Assembly: GCF_024666595.1 (NCBI RefSeq) | Contig: NZ_CP088296.1 | Location: 1,798,001-1,862,000, forward strand | Length of the DNA: 64,000 nt | Reading direction: 5' to 3' | Source: Sphingomonas sp. J315 | GTDB lineage: Bacteria; Pseudomonadota; Alphaproteobacteria; Sphingomonadales; Sphingomonadaceae | Shown here: one piece after another, positions 38,077 through 46,764 of the stretch | How positions within the stretch are numbered: the stretch's first letter is position 1 | Layout of the letters: each line of letters begins with the position of its first letter | Notes under the pieces: generated by a model | What the model was told of the DNA's origin: nothing | Databases searched by the model: none | Seen by the model: only the letters and a program-made list of their open reading frames with translations | Translations under genes and position numbers: made by a program

Positions 38077-38863
38077 GGTTGGCCAGCGCGCGTGCCCCGG
38101 CGGGTGCGCGCACCTTGCCGCCATGGATCAGGAATACGAACGTCTCGCGCGGCACTGCCGGCGGATCACGCTCCTCGACATAGGGCAATCCGGCAGGCCG
38201 ACCGCCCGACGCCCAGCATTTTGCCACATCGGCCCAGCGGTCCAGCTCGCCCTCGGGATAACAGAGCGGATTGTCGTCCGCACCCGACTCCAACCGCGCA
38301 TAGACGAAGTCGCCGGTCACATCGGCGATGGCGGGATAGTCGGGCGAATGCGCATAGACGATCGCCACCCCCGCATCGCGGCAAAGCGCCACGAACTCGG
38401 GCACCGCGAAGCTCTCATGCCGTACCTGCACCGCATGACGTAGCGTGACTCCGTCATGGCTGGCAGGGAGCAGTTTCAGGAACGCGCCGAAATCGGCCGC
38501 GTCGAACTTCTTGGTCGCCATGAATTGCCACAGGATCGGGCCAAGCTTGTCGCCCAGCTCGACAATCCCCTGTCCCACGAATTTCGCAACCGATTCGCCC
38601 GCTTCCGCCAGCACCTTGCGGTTGGTGCAGAAGCGCGACGCCTTCACCGCGAAAACGAACCCGTCGGGCACGCTCGCCGCCCACCCGGAAAAGGTCGCGG
38701 GCTTGAAGCCGGAATAGTAAGTGCCGTTGATCTCGATCGCGTTCAGCTGGCGACTGGCGAACTCCAGCTCCTTCTTCTGCGCCAGACCCTCCGGGTAGAA
38801 GGTGCCGCGCCAGGGCTCGAAGGTCCAGCCGCCGATGCCGGTGCGAATGGGTGCGTGCGTCAT
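38066..38863 (-). CDS. DUF72 domain-containing protein (YecE-like)
   Basis: 265 residues, TIM-barrel-like DUF72. GIGGWTFEPWRGTFYPEGLA at the N-terminus, FASRQLNAIEINGTYYSGFK, FVFAVKASRFCTNRKVLAEA, and ALCRDAGVAIVYAHSPDYPA are the typical blocks. Possibly an endonuclease-V- or xylose-isomerase-like fold; biochemical activity is not established for the family. Single gene, transcribed opposite to the catabolic cluster. Confidence 0.9.
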   Translation of the reverse strand: MTHAPIRTGIGGWTFEPWRGTFYPEGLAQKKELEFASRQLNAIEINGTYYSGFKPATFSGWAASVPDGFVFAVKASRFCTNRKVLAEAGESVAKFVGQGIVELGDKLGPILWQFMATKKFDAADFGAFLKLLPASHDGVTLRHAVQVRHESFAVPEFVALCRDAGVAIVYAHSPDYPAIADVTGDFVYARLESGADDNPLCYPEGELDRWADVAKCWASGGRPAGLPYVEERDPPAVPRETFVFLIHGGKVRAPAGARALANLTR

Positions 38864-38898
38864 GCCGCGTGCTTAGCGCGCCGCGGCACCCCCGCGCA

Positions 38899-39351
38899 TC
38901 ACGAAATACGCTTCCAGGTCTGCGACTTGCAGATGAACCCCAGCACGCAGCCCTTCCCGATCATCGAATCGCCCTCGATCCGCATCTGCCCGCTGAACGT
39001 GCGGTTCATGTCGGGCACGAACACGCGCCCCTTATATTCGCCCGGCCCCACCTGACGGAATTCGCGGAAGAGGTTCGCACCGATCAGCTTCTCGGTCCCG
39101 CCCTTGCGCGCGTCCGCCTTGGCCTTCTCGCTCGCCCAGATCACGGTGCCGCAAACCTGACCCTCGCCACAGGGCGCGATCCGGACATGCACCGTGTTCT
39201 TTGGATTGCGCCACACGCTCGCCACCGGCAACGCCGCACCCTTGCTCCCGGCCGACGCCGCAAGCGGGGCGGTCAGCATCGCCAGACCTGCCAGCGCCAT
39301 CATCCATGCGCGCGGACGCGCCGTGCGCCGCACCGGTCCTTCGATCATCAT
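38899..39351 (-). CDS. DUF2147 family secreted protein
   Basis: 150 residues from the double ATG at 39348-39351, preceded by AGGAGA. Signal peptide MALAGLAMLTAPLAASA. The mature domain shows DUF2147 features: SVWRNPKNTVHVRIAPCGEG, then VCGTVIWASEKAKADARKGG, and YKGRVFVPDMNRTFSGQMRI. Two cysteine pairs may form disulfides in the periplasm. Function unknown; often small beta-barrel-like exported proteins. Confidence 0.87.
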   Translation of the reverse strand: MMIEGPVRRTARPRAWMMALAGLAMLTAPLAASAGSKGAALPVASVWRNPKNTVHVRIAPCGEGQVCGTVIWASEKAKADARKGGTEKLIGANLFREFRQVGPGEYKGRVFVPDMNRTFSGQMRIEGDSMIGKGCVLGFICKSQTWKRIS

Positions 39352-39533
39352 GGTTGAATCTCCTGTCATCTGTTCACGGCCACGCTTCGCGCGACCGAAA
39401 CCCTGTTTGAACAGATAATTAGGTACGAGACCCGGCACGAAAAGGGCGGGAAGGGGGCAATTTGCCAAACGGCGTGTTCGCGAAAACGTTACACGCCAGA
39501 TGTGGTGAGAGTGCGCGATCATCGCGCGGCGAC

Positions 39534-39608
39534 TGGAGCGGGCGAAGGGATTCGAACCCTCGACCCCAACCTTGGCAAGGTTGTGCTCTACCCCTGAGCT
39601 ACGCCCGC
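39534..39608 (-). tRNA. tRNA-Gly (anticodon GCC)
   Basis: 75 bases on the minus strand including an encoded CCA. Acceptor stem GCGGGCG/CGCCCGC, D-arm GCTC-AGGGGTA-GAGC, anticodon arm CAACC-TTGCCAA-GGTTG, T-arm GAGGG-TTCGAAT-CCCTT. The anticodon GCC reads GGC and GGT. Confidence 0.98.
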
Positions 39609-39797
39609 TCTCTGGCGCCATATGTGCCCACTCGGAACGCCGAGGGGGCGGGGCAAGGTGGCGGCCTCTAGCAGCGGGTTTCTGGGTCTGCAAGGGGGAA
39701 GTTGCGGGATTCGCGATTCGCGCGCAGGGGGTTGGCCCTGAGGATGCGAGCGCCCAAATAGGGCTTTAATTCTCGTTCGAACGACAAGGGATTCGCC

Positions 39798-40709
39798 GTG
39801 GCCACGCTTGGACTTTCCGCCGCCGACAAGGATGCCGTCGAGGCTTTCCGCCGCGACATCGCCGAACCGTCGATGACGAAGCTCGTCATCCTCGATTTCT
39901 GGGCGGAATGGTGCGGGCCGTGCAAGGCGCTGGGGCCGGTGCTCGACAAGGTCGCCGCCGACTATGCCGACAAGGGCGTGATGCTCGCCAAGATCGACGT
40001 CGACGCCAATCAGTTCATCGCCGCGCAGTTCCAGGTGCGCTCGATCCCCACCGTCTATGCGATGTTCCAGGGCCAGCTCGTTGCCGACCTGACCAACGCG
40101 CGCACCGAATCGCAATTGAAGTCGATGCTCGACCAGATTCTGGGCCAGCTGCCGATCCAGAGCGATGCCGCGGCGCAGGCCGCCGAGCTCGAACCGTTGC
40201 TGGCGATGGGTGAGGAGGTACTGGCGGGCGGCGAAACCGAGCGCGCGCTGTCGATCTTCGAACAGATCGCCGAAATCGCCCCCGACAACGCTCAGGCCGC
40301 CGCCGGTCGCGCCCGCGCGCTGACCGCGCTGGGGCGCCTCGATGAAGCCGCCGCCGTGCTCGATGCGCTGCCCGCCGATCCCGCCAAGGCGCAGGAGGTC
40401 GAGCGCGCCCGCGCCGCGCTGAGCATAGCGCAGGAGGCCCCCGCTACGTCAGACGACAGCGAACTGGGCGCGCTGCGCGCCAAGGCCGCGGGCGGCGACA
40501 TGGACGCCCGCTACGAACTCGCCGGCGCGCTGATGGCGAGCGACCGCGAGGGCGCGGCGGAAACGCTGCTGGCGATGATCGCGGAGGACAAGGAGTGGAA
40601 CGAGGGCGCCGCCCGCGCACGCCTGCTCAAGCTGTTCGAAGCGGTCGGCCTGGAAGACCCCTGGGTCTCGGCACAGCGCCGCAAGCTCTCCGCCATCCTG
40701 TTCGGATGA
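39798..40709 (+). CDS. Thioredoxin-like co-chaperone with TPR repeats (CnoX/YbbN family)
   Basis: 303 residues. N-terminal thioredoxin domain with LDFWAEWCGPCKALGPVLDK, so the active CxxC is kept, unlike E. coli CnoX. C-terminal part (about residues 120-300) has TPR-like helices: ALSIFEQIAEIAPDNAQAAA, RARALTALGRLDEAAAVLDA, LLAMIAEDKEWNEGAARARL. Family members protect unfolded proteins from oxidation and hand them to GroEL or DnaK. Overlaps the LON-domain gene by ATGA, a common pairing in alphaproteobacteria. Confidence 0.93.
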   Translation: MATLGLSAADKDAVEAFRRDIAEPSMTKLVILDFWAEWCGPCKALGPVLDKVAADYADKGVMLAKIDVDANQFIAAQFQVRSIPTVYAMFQGQLVADLTNARTESQLKSMLDQILGQLPIQSDAAAQAAELEPLLAMGEEVLAGGETERALSIFEQIAEIAPDNAQAAAGRARALTALGRLDEAAAVLDALPADPAKAQEVERARAALSIAQEAPATSDDSELGALRAKAAGGDMDARYELAGALMASDREGAAETLLAMIAEDKEWNEGAARARLLKLFEAVGLEDPWVSAQRRKLSAILFG

Positions 40710-41314
40710 GCGCGACGCGGCTCTCGATCTTTCCGCTGCCCGGGGCGCTGCTGTTCCCCGGCATGCATTTGCCGCTGCATATCTTCGAGCCGCGCTACCG
40801 AGCGATGGTCAACGACAGCCTTGCCCGCGACCGGCGCATCGCCATGATTCAGCCCAAGGGCGGAGGCGACAAGCCGCCGCTGTTCGAGATCGGCTGTGTC
40901 GGTCGCATCGCCGATGTCGAGGCGCTGGAGGATGGCCGCTTCAACCTGGTGCTGGAGGGCCTGTCGCGCTTCCGCATCCTGCGCGAGCTGGAGGTGACGA
41001 CATTGTTCCGCCAGGTCGAGGCCGAGCTGATCGCCGATCCGGCAGACGAGACACTGTCGCTGGGCGCACGCGCCGCGCTCGAACTCGAATCGCGCCGCTT
41101 CGCCGAGTTGCAGGGCTATGCGGTCGATTGGGAAGCGGTGACGCGGCTCGACGACCAGAATCTGGTCAACGGCATAGCCCAGATCGCCCCCTTCGACCCC
41201 GCCGCCAAACAGGCGCTGCTGGAAGCGGACTCGCTCAGCGACCGTGCCGAGCTGATCACCCAGCTGATGCAGTTTTTCGGTCGGCACGAGGGGGAAGAGG
41301 GGACGTTGCAGTAG
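40706..41314 (+). CDS. LON peptidase substrate-binding domain protein
   Basis: 202 residues from the ATG at 40706. LSIFPLPGALLFPGMHLPLH, IFEPRYRAMVNDSLARDRRI and RFNLVLEGLSRFRILRELEV are the LON N-domain blocks. No AAA or protease domain follows, so it is a stand-alone LAN protein, possibly an adaptor for protein quality control. Coupled to the CnoX-like gene by a 4-base overlap. Confidence 0.92.
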   Translation: MSATRLSIFPLPGALLFPGMHLPLHIFEPRYRAMVNDSLARDRRIAMIQPKGGGDKPPLFEIGCVGRIADVEALEDGRFNLVLEGLSRFRILRELEVTTLFRQVEAELIADPADETLSLGARAALELESRRFAELQGYAVDWEAVTRLDDQNLVNGIAQIAPFDPAAKQALLEADSLSDRAELITQLMQFFGRHEGEEGTLQ

Positions 41315-41321
41315 GCGGCGT

Positions 41322-41756
41322 TCACAGCACGTCTGATTTCAATTGCGGATCAAACTTGGTTCCGATCGACACCGCGCCGCAAGTCGTGGCCGCATCCACC
41401 ACATTGTTCGCGAAAAAACCGTGGTGGACGATCAGATTTGATGGCCCGTCCCATTCCAGCCGGACGCGGTCTGTTCCATCACCCAGAAACGCGCGGCAGC
41501 TCCAGCCCGGCGTGTCGGGCGGGAACCACGCCTTCTTGATGAAGACAGCTTTGCTCCAGCCACAAGGCGCGCCGCAATCATCGAACTGGACGCGGGCCTC
41601 ATTGGACCCGTCGGGCGACAATGCGCGAGCATAAACGGTGCGTTCGCCGGCAGCCCATAGCGCCAAGCCAAATAGAAGGCCGGGACTCAAAATGAGAAGC
41701 CCGGCCATGCCCAGACAGCCGACCGCGCAACCGACCTTTCTCAAATTGATATCCAT
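41322..41756 (-). CDS. Small membrane-anchored hypothetical protein
   Basis: 144 residues from the ATG at 41756, behind GGGGGA. One hydrophobic segment near the N-terminus (GCLGMAGLLILSPGLLFGLA), then a soluble part with ALSPDGSNEARVQFDDCGAP and several cysteines that could pair. The region around SPDGSNEARV resembles small secreted DUF proteins that place a beta-sandwich next to the membrane, but I do not recognise a named family. Convergent with the LON-domain gene; separate from ubiH-like. Confidence 0.7.
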   Translation of the reverse strand: MDINLRKVGCAVGCLGMAGLLILSPGLLFGLALWAAGERTVYARALSPDGSNEARVQFDDCGAPCGWSKAVFIKKAWFPPDTPGWSCRAFLGDGTDRVRLEWDGPSNLIVHHGFFANNVVDAATTCGAVSIGTKFDPQLKSDVL

Positions 41757-41870
41757 GTTCCCCCTTTTCAATTAGCCGGGGGTATCCGGACATCTGTTCC
41801 AGATCATGAGCGTGTCATGAGCTTTTGCTGAGCATGGTCTCGGATTTGCAGGGCTGGCAGATCGCTCGGC

Positions 41871-43088
41871 TCAAACCATCTCCCCATGCAGCAATCGCGG
41901 CACCTTGCCCGATTCGCCGCGCGCTTCGGCCATGAACCAGTTCTTTAGGCTAGGCACCTTGTCCACGGCCGACAGGCCGAACCGCCGCGCCGCATTCGCC
42001 GCACCGCCCGGAATCCCGAACAGATGCGTCAGCGCGTCGGTGGCGATGCTGACCATCATCGTGTCGAGGCTGCGCCAGCGTTCGTATCGGGTCAGCAACG
42101 CAGGATCGCCCATGTCGAGCCCCAGCCGCTTCCCCTCGACCAGCACCTCGGCCAAAGCCGCGACATCGCGGAATCCGACATTGACCCCCTGCCCCGCAAT
42201 GGGGTGGATGCCGTGCGCCGCGTCGCCGACCAGCGCCAGCCGGTCGGCGGTGATCTTCGCGGCATGGTGAAAGCCGAGCGGGTGGCTGAAACGCGGGCCG
42301 AGCGGCCCCAGCTTCCCCAGAAACCCGCCCATCTTCTTGTCCGCCTCGGCCAGGAAGCCGCGTTCGGACAGCTTCATCATCCCCGCTTCCTCGTGCCGCT
42401 TCACCGACCACACGATCGCCGAGCGATGCCCGCGATCATCGTCACGCAGCGGCAGGATCGCGAAGGGCCCCTGCGGGTAGAAGATCTCGAACGCGGTATT
42501 CTCGTGGCTGTGCTCGTGATGGAGCGAGGTCACGATCGCCGCATGGTCATAGGTCCAGCGCGCCACCCGCAACAGCGCCGCATCCCGCGTCGGCGAGGCG
42601 CGGCCCTCCGCCCCGATCAGCAATTGCGCGCGCACGCTCTCGCCGCTGCTCAGCGTCGCGGTGACGCCATGCGCGTCGCGTTCGACCGACAGCGCGCGCG
42701 TGTTCATCCGCACATCGGCCAGCTTCGCGCGCGCCGCCGCCGTCATCAACGCGCGGCGCAGGTCGCGATTCTCGAACATCGTGCCGAGCGCGCCCTCACC
42801 CTCCTGCGGATCGAAGTCGAGCTTGCCCGGCTTCAGCCCATCCGACACGCGGATGCTCTCGATCGGACAGCCCTTGCCCGCCAGATCCTCGGCCAGCCCG
42901 ATTGCCTCCAGCATCCGCAGCGGCGCGGCGGCGATGGCCGATGCGCGGCCGTCATGTCCGGCGGACAGGATCGCGTCCGGGTCCGCCGGGTCGATCACGA
43001 TGCTGGAGATGCCATGCGCGTCGAGCGCCACGGCAAGCGCGCTCCCGACCAGTCCGCCGCCAAGGATCAAGAGGTCCGCATTACTCAT
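41871..43088 (-). CDS. UbiH/UbiF-family ubiquinone biosynthesis hydroxylase
   Basis: 405 residues. FAD-binding N-terminus DLLILGGGLVGSALAVALDA, the middle motif DGRASAIAAAPLRMLEAIGL, and the second FAD motif LALVGDAAHGIHPIAGQGVN followed by VGFRDVAALAEVL, which is the UbiH/COQ6 signature. Hydroxylates the ubiquinone ring precursor at the inner membrane. Which ring position is used cannot be read from sequence alone. Divergent from ftsK. Confidence 0.92.
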   Translation of the reverse strand: MSNADLLILGGGLVGSALAVALDAHGISSIVIDPADPDAILSAGHDGRASAIAAAPLRMLEAIGLAEDLAGKGCPIESIRVSDGLKPGKLDFDPQEGEGALGTMFENRDLRRALMTAAARAKLADVRMNTRALSVERDAHGVTATLSSGESVRAQLLIGAEGRASPTRDAALLRVARWTYDHAAIVTSLHHEHSHENTAFEIFYPQGPFAILPLRDDDRGHRSAIVWSVKRHEEAGMMKLSERGFLAEADKKMGGFLGKLGPLGPRFSHPLGFHHAAKITADRLALVGDAAHGIHPIAGQGVNVGFRDVAALAEVLVEGKRLGLDMGDPALLTRYERWRSLDTMMVSIATDALTHLFGIPGGAANAARRFGLSAVDKVPSLKNWFMAEARGESGKVPRLLHGEMV

Positions 43089-43173
43089 GCCATCCCGTTA
43101 TCCCACCCCCCGCCTTGACGCCAGACTCCGCAGGGGGGATGATTGGAACGATTATCGAACACGGGTGGGGACG

Positions 43174-45474
43174 ATGGCGAGCCGGGTGCAGCCGATGCTG
43201 TGGCGTGACACGATGAAGGCGGGTGCAAGGCGAAGCGGGGCGCTGATCGGCGCGATCGCTTTGTTCCTGTTCACCCTCGCCGCCGTGCTCGCCGTCGGGA
43301 CATACAATGGCGAAGATCCCTCGCTGAATACCGCCGCGGGCGGCCCCGCGCGCAATCTGCTCGGCGAACCGGGGGCGTGGCTTGCCGACCTGCTGCTCGC
43401 GATCGGCGGGCTACCGGTCGTGCTGCTCGCGCCCGTCGGGATCATCCTCGGCCTGCGCCTCTGGCGGGGCGAGGGCGCGGGACGCTGGCGGCGGATGCTG
43501 CTCGGCGCGCTCGGCGGCATTGCGCTGATGGGCGCGGCGCTCGCCTCGATCTCGAACAGCGCGGTGATGGAACTTCCGGGCGGCTGGGGCGGCGTTGTCG
43601 GTCTCGCCGTCGCTGGGGCGATACGCGGACTGCTCGGCCTGATCGGCGACCCGATGGTGACGCTGTGGGGCACCCGCGTGCTCGGCCTGATCGTCGGAAT
43701 CGGCGGCGTGATCCTGTGGGCGCGCAGCGTGCAGTTCGATTTCCGCCAGCATCTCCGCCTTCCGAAGATGCCCCAGCGCGACGCGGCCGCGGCGCTTCCG
43801 TTCGATGTCGACGACGCCGACGAGGTGTTCACCCCCGCCGCGCCGCGCCCGCGCAAGGTGGCGCTGCCCGATGCCCGTCCCGGCCCGGTCATCGCCGACC
43901 GCACCCCCGCGCCCCAGCCGCCCAAGGCCAAGCCGGTCCAGGCGACCCTCGACTTCAAGGGGACCTACCAGCTTCCCCCGCTCAAACTGCTCAAGGAACC
44001 GGCGAAGAGCGGCAGCACGGCGATCGACAAGGCGGCACTGGAGCGCAACGCCCGGCTGCTCGAATCCGTCCTCGACGACTTCCATGTGAAGGGCCAGATC
44101 GTCGAAGTCCGCCCCGGCCCGGTGGTGACGATGTACGAGCTGGAACCCGCCTCGGGCATCAAGGCGAGCCGCGTGGTCCAGCTCGCCGACGATATCGCGC
44201 GCAACATGTCCGCCGTCTCGGCCCGCGTCGCGACCATCCCCGGACGCAGCGTGATCGGCATCGAACTGCCCAATGTGAAGCGCGAGACGGTGTCGCTCCA
44301 CGAACTGATCGGCAGCGCGACGTTCGAGGATATGGGCGCACAGCTCCCGATCGTTCTGGGCAAGAATATCGCGGGCGATCCGGTCATCGCCGATCTCGCG
44401 CCGATGCCGCATCTGCTCGTCGCGGGCACCACCGGCTCGGGCAAGTCGGTCGGGCTCAACTGCATGATCCTGTCGCTGCTCTACCGGCTGACCCCGGACC
44501 AGTGCCGCATGATCATGATCGATCCCAAGATGCTGGAACTCAGCATGTACAAGGACATCCCCCATCTGCTGGCGGATGTGGTCACCGATCCGCCCAAGGC
44601 GGTGCGCGCGCTCAAATGGGCGGTGGAGCAGATGGAGGAACGCTATCGCATGATGGCGTCGGTCAACGTCCGCAGCCTCGGCAGCTTCAACGACAAGGTG
44701 CGTCAGGCGCTCGCCAAGGGACAGAAGCTCGGCCGCAAGGTCCAGGTCGGCTACGACCCCGAAACGCGCAAGCCGCTGTACGAAGAGGAAACGCTCGACC
44801 TCACCCCGCTGCCGCAGATCGTGATCATCGTCGACGAACTCGCCGATCTGATGATGACCGCGGGCAAGGAAGTCGAATTCCTGATCCAGCGCCTCGCACA
44901 GAAGGCGCGCGCGGCGGGCATCCACCTGATCATGGCAACGCAGCGCCCCTCGGTCGACGTCATCACCGGCGTGATCAAGGCGAATTTGCCCACCCGAATC
45001 AGCTTCCACGTCACGTCGAAGATCGATTCGCGCACGATCCTGGGCGAACAGGGTGCCGAACAGCTGCTGGGCAAGGGCGACATGCTCTACATGCCCGGCG
45101 GCAAGCAGATCGCCCGCGTCCACGGCCCGTTCGTGTCGGATGAGGAGGTGATGGCGGTCGCCGATCACTGGCGCTCGCAAGGCGCGCCGGACTATATCTC
45201 CGCCGTCACCGAGGAGCCGGAGGGCGGCGAGTTCGCACTCGACGGTGCCCCGACCGGAGAGGATTCTCCGGAGGAACAACTCTACCGCCGCGCGGTGCAG
45301 CTTGTCGCGGAAAGCCAGAAGGCGTCGACGTCATGGCTGCAACGCCAGCTGCGCGTCGGCTACAACAGCGCGGCGCGCCTCGTCGAACGGATGGAAAAGG
45401 ACGGCCTCGTCTCCCGCCCCGACCATGTCGGCCGGCGCGAAGTGCTGATGGATCAGGACGGGCGGCCGCTCTAG
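43174..45474 (+). CDS. ftsK: DNA translocase FtsK
   Basis: 766 residues from the ATG at 43174. N-terminal membrane part with about four helices (ALIGAIALFLFTLAAVLAVG and onward to residue 190), a short linker, then the alpha and beta motor domains with Walker A VAGTTGSGKSVGLNCMILSL and Walker B IVIIVDELADLMMTAGK. The C-terminal gamma winged helix (ASTSWLQRQLRVGYNSAARL) recognises KOPS. Couples division to chromosome dimer resolution. The linker is short compared with E. coli, as is usual in this group. Confidence 0.97.
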   Translation: MASRVQPMLWRDTMKAGARRSGALIGAIALFLFTLAAVLAVGTYNGEDPSLNTAAGGPARNLLGEPGAWLADLLLAIGGLPVVLLAPVGIILGLRLWRGEGAGRWRRMLLGALGGIALMGAALASISNSAVMELPGGWGGVVGLAVAGAIRGLLGLIGDPMVTLWGTRVLGLIVGIGGVILWARSVQFDFRQHLRLPKMPQRDAAAALPFDVDDADEVFTPAAPRPRKVALPDARPGPVIADRTPAPQPPKAKPVQATLDFKGTYQLPPLKLLKEPAKSGSTAIDKAALERNARLLESVLDDFHVKGQIVEVRPGPVVTMYELEPASGIKASRVVQLADDIARNMSAVSARVATIPGRSVIGIELPNVKRETVSLHELIGSATFEDMGAQLPIVLGKNIAGDPVIADLAPMPHLLVAGTTGSGKSVGLNCMILSLLYRLTPDQCRMIMIDPKMLELSMYKDIPHLLADVVTDPPKAVRALKWAVEQMEERYRMMASVNVRSLGSFNDKVRQALAKGQKLGRKVQVGYDPETRKPLYEEETLDLTPLPQIVIIVDELADLMMTAGKEVEFLIQRLAQKARAAGIHLIMATQRPSVDVITGVIKANLPTRISFHVTSKIDSRTILGEQGAEQLLGKGDMLYMPGGKQIARVHGPFVSDEEVMAVADHWRSQGAPDYISAVTEEPEGGEFALDGAPTGEDSPEEQLYRRAVQLVAESQKASTSWLQRQLRVGYNSAARLVERMEKDGLVSRPDHVGRREVLMDQDGRPL

Positions 45475-45488
45475 ATCCGGGCCGGAAC

Positions 45489-45532
45489 GGGCAAGCATCT
45501 CGCGCCGCTCAGCGGCCGCTGATCGCTTGCCC
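45489..45532. terminator. Hairpin between ftsK and the LysR gene
   Basis: GGGCAAGC and GCTTGCCC frame an inner GC-rich segment with GCCGCTCAGCGGC in the 61-bp gap between convergent genes. No T tract; probably a bidirectional terminator. Confidence 0.5.
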
Positions 45533-45535
45533 CTC

Positions 45536-46426
45536 TCACCCCTCGATATCGAACAACCCGATCAGCCAGTCGTGGAACAGCTTCACCGGCCGCTGCTCCA
45601 ACGCGCGGGGGCGGCACACGAACCAGTAGCTGTACGGGCTCTTGACGCTCGGCTCCCCGAACAGCGTGCCGATGCGCGGGTCGTCGGGGTCGATGCGGTG
45701 CGAATCGAGCATGAACGCGATTCCGACTCCCTGCGCCGCCGCCTCCAGCAGCAGCGATCCCGAATCGAACAGATCGATCGACACCGGCTCCAGATCGGGC
45801 AGACCCAGCGCCGAACGCCAGATCTCGAAACTGTCAGCCATGTCGCGATGCGCGAGGATCGAGTAGCCGGCCAGCTCCTCGGGCCGCCCGATCGCTTCGG
45901 GGCCATAGACCAGCCGCCGCGCCGCCACCGGGCGGATGCGGTTGCGGTCGAGTCGCCGACCGTAGAGCGTTGGTTCGATATCGCGCGCCAGCACGATCGC
46001 GGCGTCCAGCCCGTCGCCCAGCCGCGACATGCCGTGCCCGCCGGTATCGATGTCCAGGTGAAGCTGCGGATGCACTGCGCGCAACGCGGTAAGATAGGGC
46101 AGGAGCCGCTGGCTCGCGAACAGCGACGGCGTGCCCAGGCGTAGCCGCAGCACCTCGGTCCCGCTGTTCATGCTCTCGATCGCGTCGCTCATCGTGTCGA
46201 GCGCCGGCGCGATCAGGCCCAGCAACCGCTCGCCCTCCGCATTCAGCTTCATCGCCTGATGCCGCCGCTCGAACAATTGCTTGCCGATGAAGCGTTCCAG
46301 CGCCTGGACCCGCCGACTCAACGCGGGCGACGACAGCGCCAGTTCCTCCGACGCGGCCTTGACCGATCCCAGCCGCGCGACCTGGACGAACGCCTCGATG
46401 GCGGTAAGGGGCGGCAACCTGCGCAT
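45536..46426 (-). CDS. LysR family transcriptional regulator
   Basis: 296 residues. N-terminal LysR helix-turn-helix: LPPLTAIEAFVQVARLGSVK followed by AASEELALSSPALSRRVQALE. The effector domain includes LRLGTPSLFASQRLLPYLTAL and ends near the C-terminus with a normal length. GcvA-type arrangement. The target is unknown; it is divergent from the small RNA/Cdc48 locus, so it might act on the dyads there. Confidence 0.93.
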   Translation of the reverse strand: MRRLPPLTAIEAFVQVARLGSVKAASEELALSSPALSRRVQALERFIGKQLFERRHQAMKLNAEGERLLGLIAPALDTMSDAIESMNSGTEVLRLRLGTPSLFASQRLLPYLTALRAVHPQLHLDIDTGGHGMSRLGDGLDAAIVLARDIEPTLYGRRLDRNRIRPVAARRLVYGPEAIGRPEELAGYSILAHRDMADSFEIWRSALGLPDLEPVSIDLFDSGSLLLEAAAQGVGIAFMLDSHRIDPDDPRIGTLFGEPSVKSPYSYWFVCRPRALEQRPVKLFHDWLIGLFDIEG

Positions 46427-46486
46427 CGGTTACATTTCTGTGGTGCAGCGTAGCATATTGCAACCCATTCCGGGTGAGGCGATCAC

Positions 46487-46513
46487 GATGACACCCCTGT
46501 CATCGGCTATAAT
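46487..46513 (+). promoter_or_regulatory. Promoter with consensus -10 and an overlapping dyad
   Basis: A perfect -10 hexamer TATAAT (46508-46513), rare in this GC-rich DNA. Just upstream is GATGACA-CCCC-TGTCATC (46487-46504), a perfect 7-bp inverted repeat over the place where -35 would lie, suggesting control by a dimeric regulator. Predicted start of transcription near 46520. Confidence 0.6.
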
Positions 46514-46519
46514 CAGGGA

Positions 46520-46665
46520 ATGTTACAGATTGCAGAATCTGCAATCGCATAGGTAGTTCTTCGCACTTGCACAAAAACACGCCGCACTGCACATAGGACG
46601 TGCCTTTCAGGCATCCTCTCCTAAACCTTTCAAAGGGCTGGTCTTCGGACCGGCCCATTTTTTTT
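46520..46665 (+). ncRNA. Probable small RNA or attenuated leader upstream of the Cdc48-like gene
   Basis: Between the consensus -10 and the strong terminator there is no plausible protein gene, but ordered structure: GATTGC-AGAATCT-GCAATC hairpin (46528-46546), TGCCT-TTC-AGGCA hairpin (46601-46613), a single-stranded CCTCTCCT (46615-46622), then the terminator hairpin. The exposed pyrimidine run is the form used by several alphaproteobacterial small RNAs to cover Shine-Dalgarno sequences. CTCTCCT is exactly complementary to AGGAGAG (46755-46761), the ribosome site of the downstream gene. It may be a trans-acting small RNA of about 146 bases, a cis leader, or both. Confidence 0.6.
46635..46665 (+). 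terminator. Rho-independent terminator upstream of the Cdc48-like gene
   Basis: GGGCTGGTC, TTCG loop, GACCGGCCC, A, then eight T. A 9-bp stem with one G-U pair capped by UUCG and followed by a T8 tract, the strongest terminator in the window. It lies 100 bases before the ATG of the AAA ATPase gene and downstream of a promoter, so it ends a short transcript. Confidence 0.93.
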
Positions 46666-46764
46666 GCCTGGATCGTGTGCGAAACGGTCCCTGACCTAGC
46701 TGATCCGGAACTACGTGCCTATCTGGCGCGTCACCCCCCGGACGGGCGAAGGGAAGGAGAGCCG

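Noticed and set aside
46600..46764. An N-terminal extension of the Cdc48-like protein from 46600
   Set aside because: It would translate through the terminator hairpin; the ATG at 46765 has a ribosome site and begins the N-domain properly.
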